From NCBI GenBank assembly GCA_024762375.1, contig JANTHQ010000105.1, positions 1 to 6,730 on the forward strand: 6,730 nucleotides of DNA, in the 5' to 3' direction. The first letter of the stretch is position 1. The number at the start of each line of letters is the position of its first letter. Source of the DNA: Anaerolineaceae bacterium (lineage in GTDB: Bacteria; Chloroflexota; Anaerolineae; 4572-78). Under the pieces are notes generated by a model. It was not told the DNA's origin, ran no database searches, and saw only the letters and a list, made by a program, of their open reading frames with translations. Positions 5,004 through 6,730 of the stretch are shown here, piece after piece. The translations under genes were made by a program, and so were the position numbers.

Positions 5004-6711
5004 TTTCATCCAAACAGAATTGGGTGGGCGCACCGTTTTGCGCCACCGAAAACCGCACCGACACGTCGCCGGAATACAATTCGCGCTGCGGGAAAATCCC
5101 CGACCCGCCGAATTGCGCCGTGCCGGTGACGGGTATTGCGCTCACATTCAGCGGCAGAAAAACGTGTTGCCAGCCGCCGGTATCGGCGGTGATGGTGGTT
5201 GCCGCCGTGGACGAAATCACACCGGGCACAAAAATCTCGGCAGTCAGTGCATCTGTGCCATCGCCCGGCGCCCGCACCCAAAAAGAGAGGGTGGGACGGT
5301 ACATATCGGTGACGGCGGCGGTGGCGGTCAGCATCCCGGTTTCGGTGATGCACAGACTCGCATCTCCCGCGCGCGGCGCGGCGGTATCGAAAATCGGTGC
5401 GGCGAGCGTGTGCTGCCAGCCCGCCAGCGAGCCGTCAAAATCCCCATTGGCAATGAAATCATCGGGCGGGCGCAGCGTCAGCGAAATTGTCGCCGTGCCG
5501 CTGTCCGGCACATCCGCCCACACCGGCGACGGCGATTGCCAGCCGCCGGTGGTCGTTGCCGTGATGCCGAATGTGCCCACGCCGGTTGTCAGCGAGAATT
5601 GCCCGCCCGCCGTGCTGACCGTCCGGGTCGCTGTGCCACTGACGGCGACTGTCGCCCCGCTGATGGTGTTTTCAGAATTGTTGAAAACCGTGCCGTCCAG
5701 CGCGCCGCCCGCAGTGAATGTTTTTTCTGTCCACGGTCCAGCAACTTCATTTTCATTTCCGCTATCGGCTTCGTGCCATGTGCGGGCACGAAAAACATAC
5801 GCTACCCCCGGTTCAACCGATAGTGTCGCACCAGTTTCCAATGGTGGATTATTTCCATCCAGTACATCAAAAATCTGAATGTCAGTCCAATCGTTATCGG
5901 CAAGTTTTTTGTATTGGGCTTCATACGCAAACAGATGAAAACCTGCTCGTGGTGTACCTTGCCATGTTACATGTACCTGTGTCGGGCTGATGGCAATTGC
6001 GTCTAAAGTGGTAATGGGAGCGATATCAAAATATGCCGCGTCCGTCCAAACTTGGTCGCTATTAGGCGTTGAACCACTGCCATTACTGCGCACTCGCACA
6101 AAAACCGTCATCGTGGTTGACAATGCTTCCGCACCAACACTCGGGAAAAACCATGTATATTTTGTTCCTCCATCGGCGAATGCCGCGTGTGGTTCTGCCG
6201 GACTCCATAAAACGGTATCAGATTCAGGGTCGACACCGCCGGTGGGATCGATGCCAACCATTCGCAACATCGCACCAGTGGCGGGGTCAGTACGGCTAGT
6301 TGTCTCAAATGCTTGCAAAATCCCCGCCGAAAAACCGTATGTTTCGCCGGGAATTAATCCTGAAATCTGCTGAAAAACACCTGCATCGAATTTCTTGGTA
6401 GATGACGACCACCAAACTTGAGATTCACTGCCTTCCACGTGTTCATTAAAACCACCCGGGTTAAATGCAGCCCATTCGGAAGAACTGAAAAATCGAAGCC
6501 GTGACCCGTCATCATATGTATTGGCAGAAATAAAAAAGTGCTCCCACCCATGTGCCACTTGTAACTGCCAGCCATTATATGTTCCATACTGTTCAAAAGG
6601 TGCTTCAAACCCGCCATTGGTGAGCATGTTTGCGGCGAAAATACTCACGGTGGCGACAACGCTGATAAAAATTGCCAAAAACCCAACTGCCGATAATTTC
6701 GAAATTCGCAT
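4942..6711 (-). CDS. Secreted multi-module protein: galactose-binding-like module, FN3, carboxypeptidase-regulatory-like module, second galactose-binding-like module
   Basis: A 589-residue exported protein with no catalytic domain that I can see; a carbohydrate-binding or surface structural role is an inference. Residues 1-27 form a Sec signal peptide: basic MRISK, a hydrophobic core, and cleavage near AA at 26-27. Residues 28-230 form a beta-rich module starting MLTNGGFEAPF and containing GIDPTGGVDP (153-162), which I associate with Chloroflexota secreted proteins. Residues 233-335 look like fibronectin type III (VHVTWQG, then YVFRARTWHEA). Residues 337-412 resemble a carboxypeptidase-regulatory/Cna-B sandwich (GTVFNNSENTISGATV). 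Residues 416-575 start IANGDFDGSLAGW and look like a second CBM-type sandwich holding the only two cysteines (C454, C566). The protein ends KVFLPLVMR. The ATG at 6711 has GGAGG four bases upstream. GC content drops sharply in the N-terminal half. Confidence 0.92.
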   Translation of the reverse strand: MRISKLSAVGFLAIFISVVATVSIFAANMLTNGGFEAPFEQYGTYNGWQLQVAHGWEHFFISANTYDDGSRLRFFSSSEWAAFNPGGFNEHVEGSESQVWWSSSTKKFDAGVFQQISGLIPGETYGFSAGILQAFETTSRTDPATGAMLRMVGIDPTGGVDPESDTVLWSPAEPHAAFADGGTKYTWFFPSVGAEALSTTMTVFVRVRSNGSGSTPNSDQVWTDAAYFDIAPITTLDAIAISPTQVHVTWQGTPRAGFHLFAYEAQYKKLADNDWTDIQIFDVLDGNNPPLETGATLSVEPGVAYVFRARTWHEADSGNENEVAGPWTEKTFTAGGALDGTVFNNSENTISGATVAVSGTATRTVSTAGGQFSLTTGVGTFGITATTTGGWQSPSPVWADVPDSGTATISLTLRPPDDFIANGDFDGSLAGWQHTLAAPIFDTAAPRAGDASLCITETGMLTATAAVTDMYRPTLSFWVRAPGDGTDALTAEIFVPGVISSTAATTITADTGGWQHVFLPLNVSAIPVTGTAQFGGSGIFPQRELYSGDVSVRFSVAQNGAPTQFCLDEISAGSQWGGANKVFLPLVMR

Positions 6712-6715
6712 AAAG

Positions 6716-6720
6716 CCTCC
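6716..6720 (-). promoter_or_regulatory. Ribosome binding site of the secreted protein
   Basis: GGAGG on the minus strand, four bases (CTTT) before the ATG at 6711. The promoter lies beyond the window edge. Confidence 0.8.
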
Positions 6721-6730
6721 AGAACAATCA

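Noticed and set aside
4891..5878. Two long plus-strand open frames (4891-5823 and 5024-5878)
   Set aside because: They lie antisense to the secreted protein gene in its most GC-rich part, where stops are rare. Their products are low-complexity and show no domain, while the minus-strand frame has a signal peptide, domains and a Shine-Dalgarno.
4942..6711. Glycoside hydrolase or peptidase activity in the secreted protein
   Set aside because: All visible modules are beta-sandwich binding or linker types. No catalytic acid pair, HExxH, Ser-His-Asp pattern or known hydrolase signature was found.

Overview
The window looks like chromosomal DNA from a member of the Chloroflexota, most likely the Anaerolineae/Caldilineae side of the phylum; this is an inference. 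The support is the last gene, a secreted protein with a 'GIDPTGG-DP' N-terminal module and a KVFLPLVMR C-terminus, both of which I associate with Chloroflexota secretomes. The alpha-glucan phosphorylase, the orphan 566-residue protein and the short-period intergenic repeats fit that view. No rRNA, tRNA, CRISPR, insertion sequence or phage gene was seen.

Layout: (1) 1-440, minus strand, the N-terminal 146 residues of an alpha-glucan (glycogen/starch) phosphorylase, cut by the window edge. (2) 441-743, a non-coding spacer with a candidate promoter for the phosphorylase and a strong nested inverted repeat. (3) 744-1406, minus strand, endonuclease III (nth) with an intact active site and [4Fe-4S] motif. 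(4) 1407-1552, a divergent spacer with a 16-bp near-palindrome and a heptamer repeat array. (5) 1553-3253, plus strand, a 566-residue protein of unknown function whose C-terminal 200 residues look like the nucleoside phosphorylase fold. (6) 3243-3875, minus strand, a LysE/RhtB-type exporter overlapping the previous gene tail to tail by 11 bp. (7) 3856-3937, a compound tandem array of six 7-mers and five 8-mers lying over the exporter's translation start. (8) 4056-5003, plus strand, a calcineurin-like metallophosphoesterase with a good sigma-70-type promoter. (9) 4942-6711, minus strand, a large secreted multi-module protein overlapping the phosphoesterase tail to tail by 62 bp.

The genes do not form an operon or an obvious shared pathway. 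They are mostly single transcription units in alternating directions: storage polysaccharide breakdown, base-excision repair, an unknown protein, small-molecule export, a phosphoesterase and a surface/secreted carbohydrate-binding-type protein. I see no clear new defence or mobile system. The points most worth a second look are the compound 7-mer/8-mer array that separates a good Shine-Dalgarno from the exporter ORF, the nucleoside-phosphorylase-like end of the orphan protein, the C-terminal KVFLPLVMR tail as a possible sorting signal, and a sharp GC break inside the secreted gene that falls on a domain boundary.
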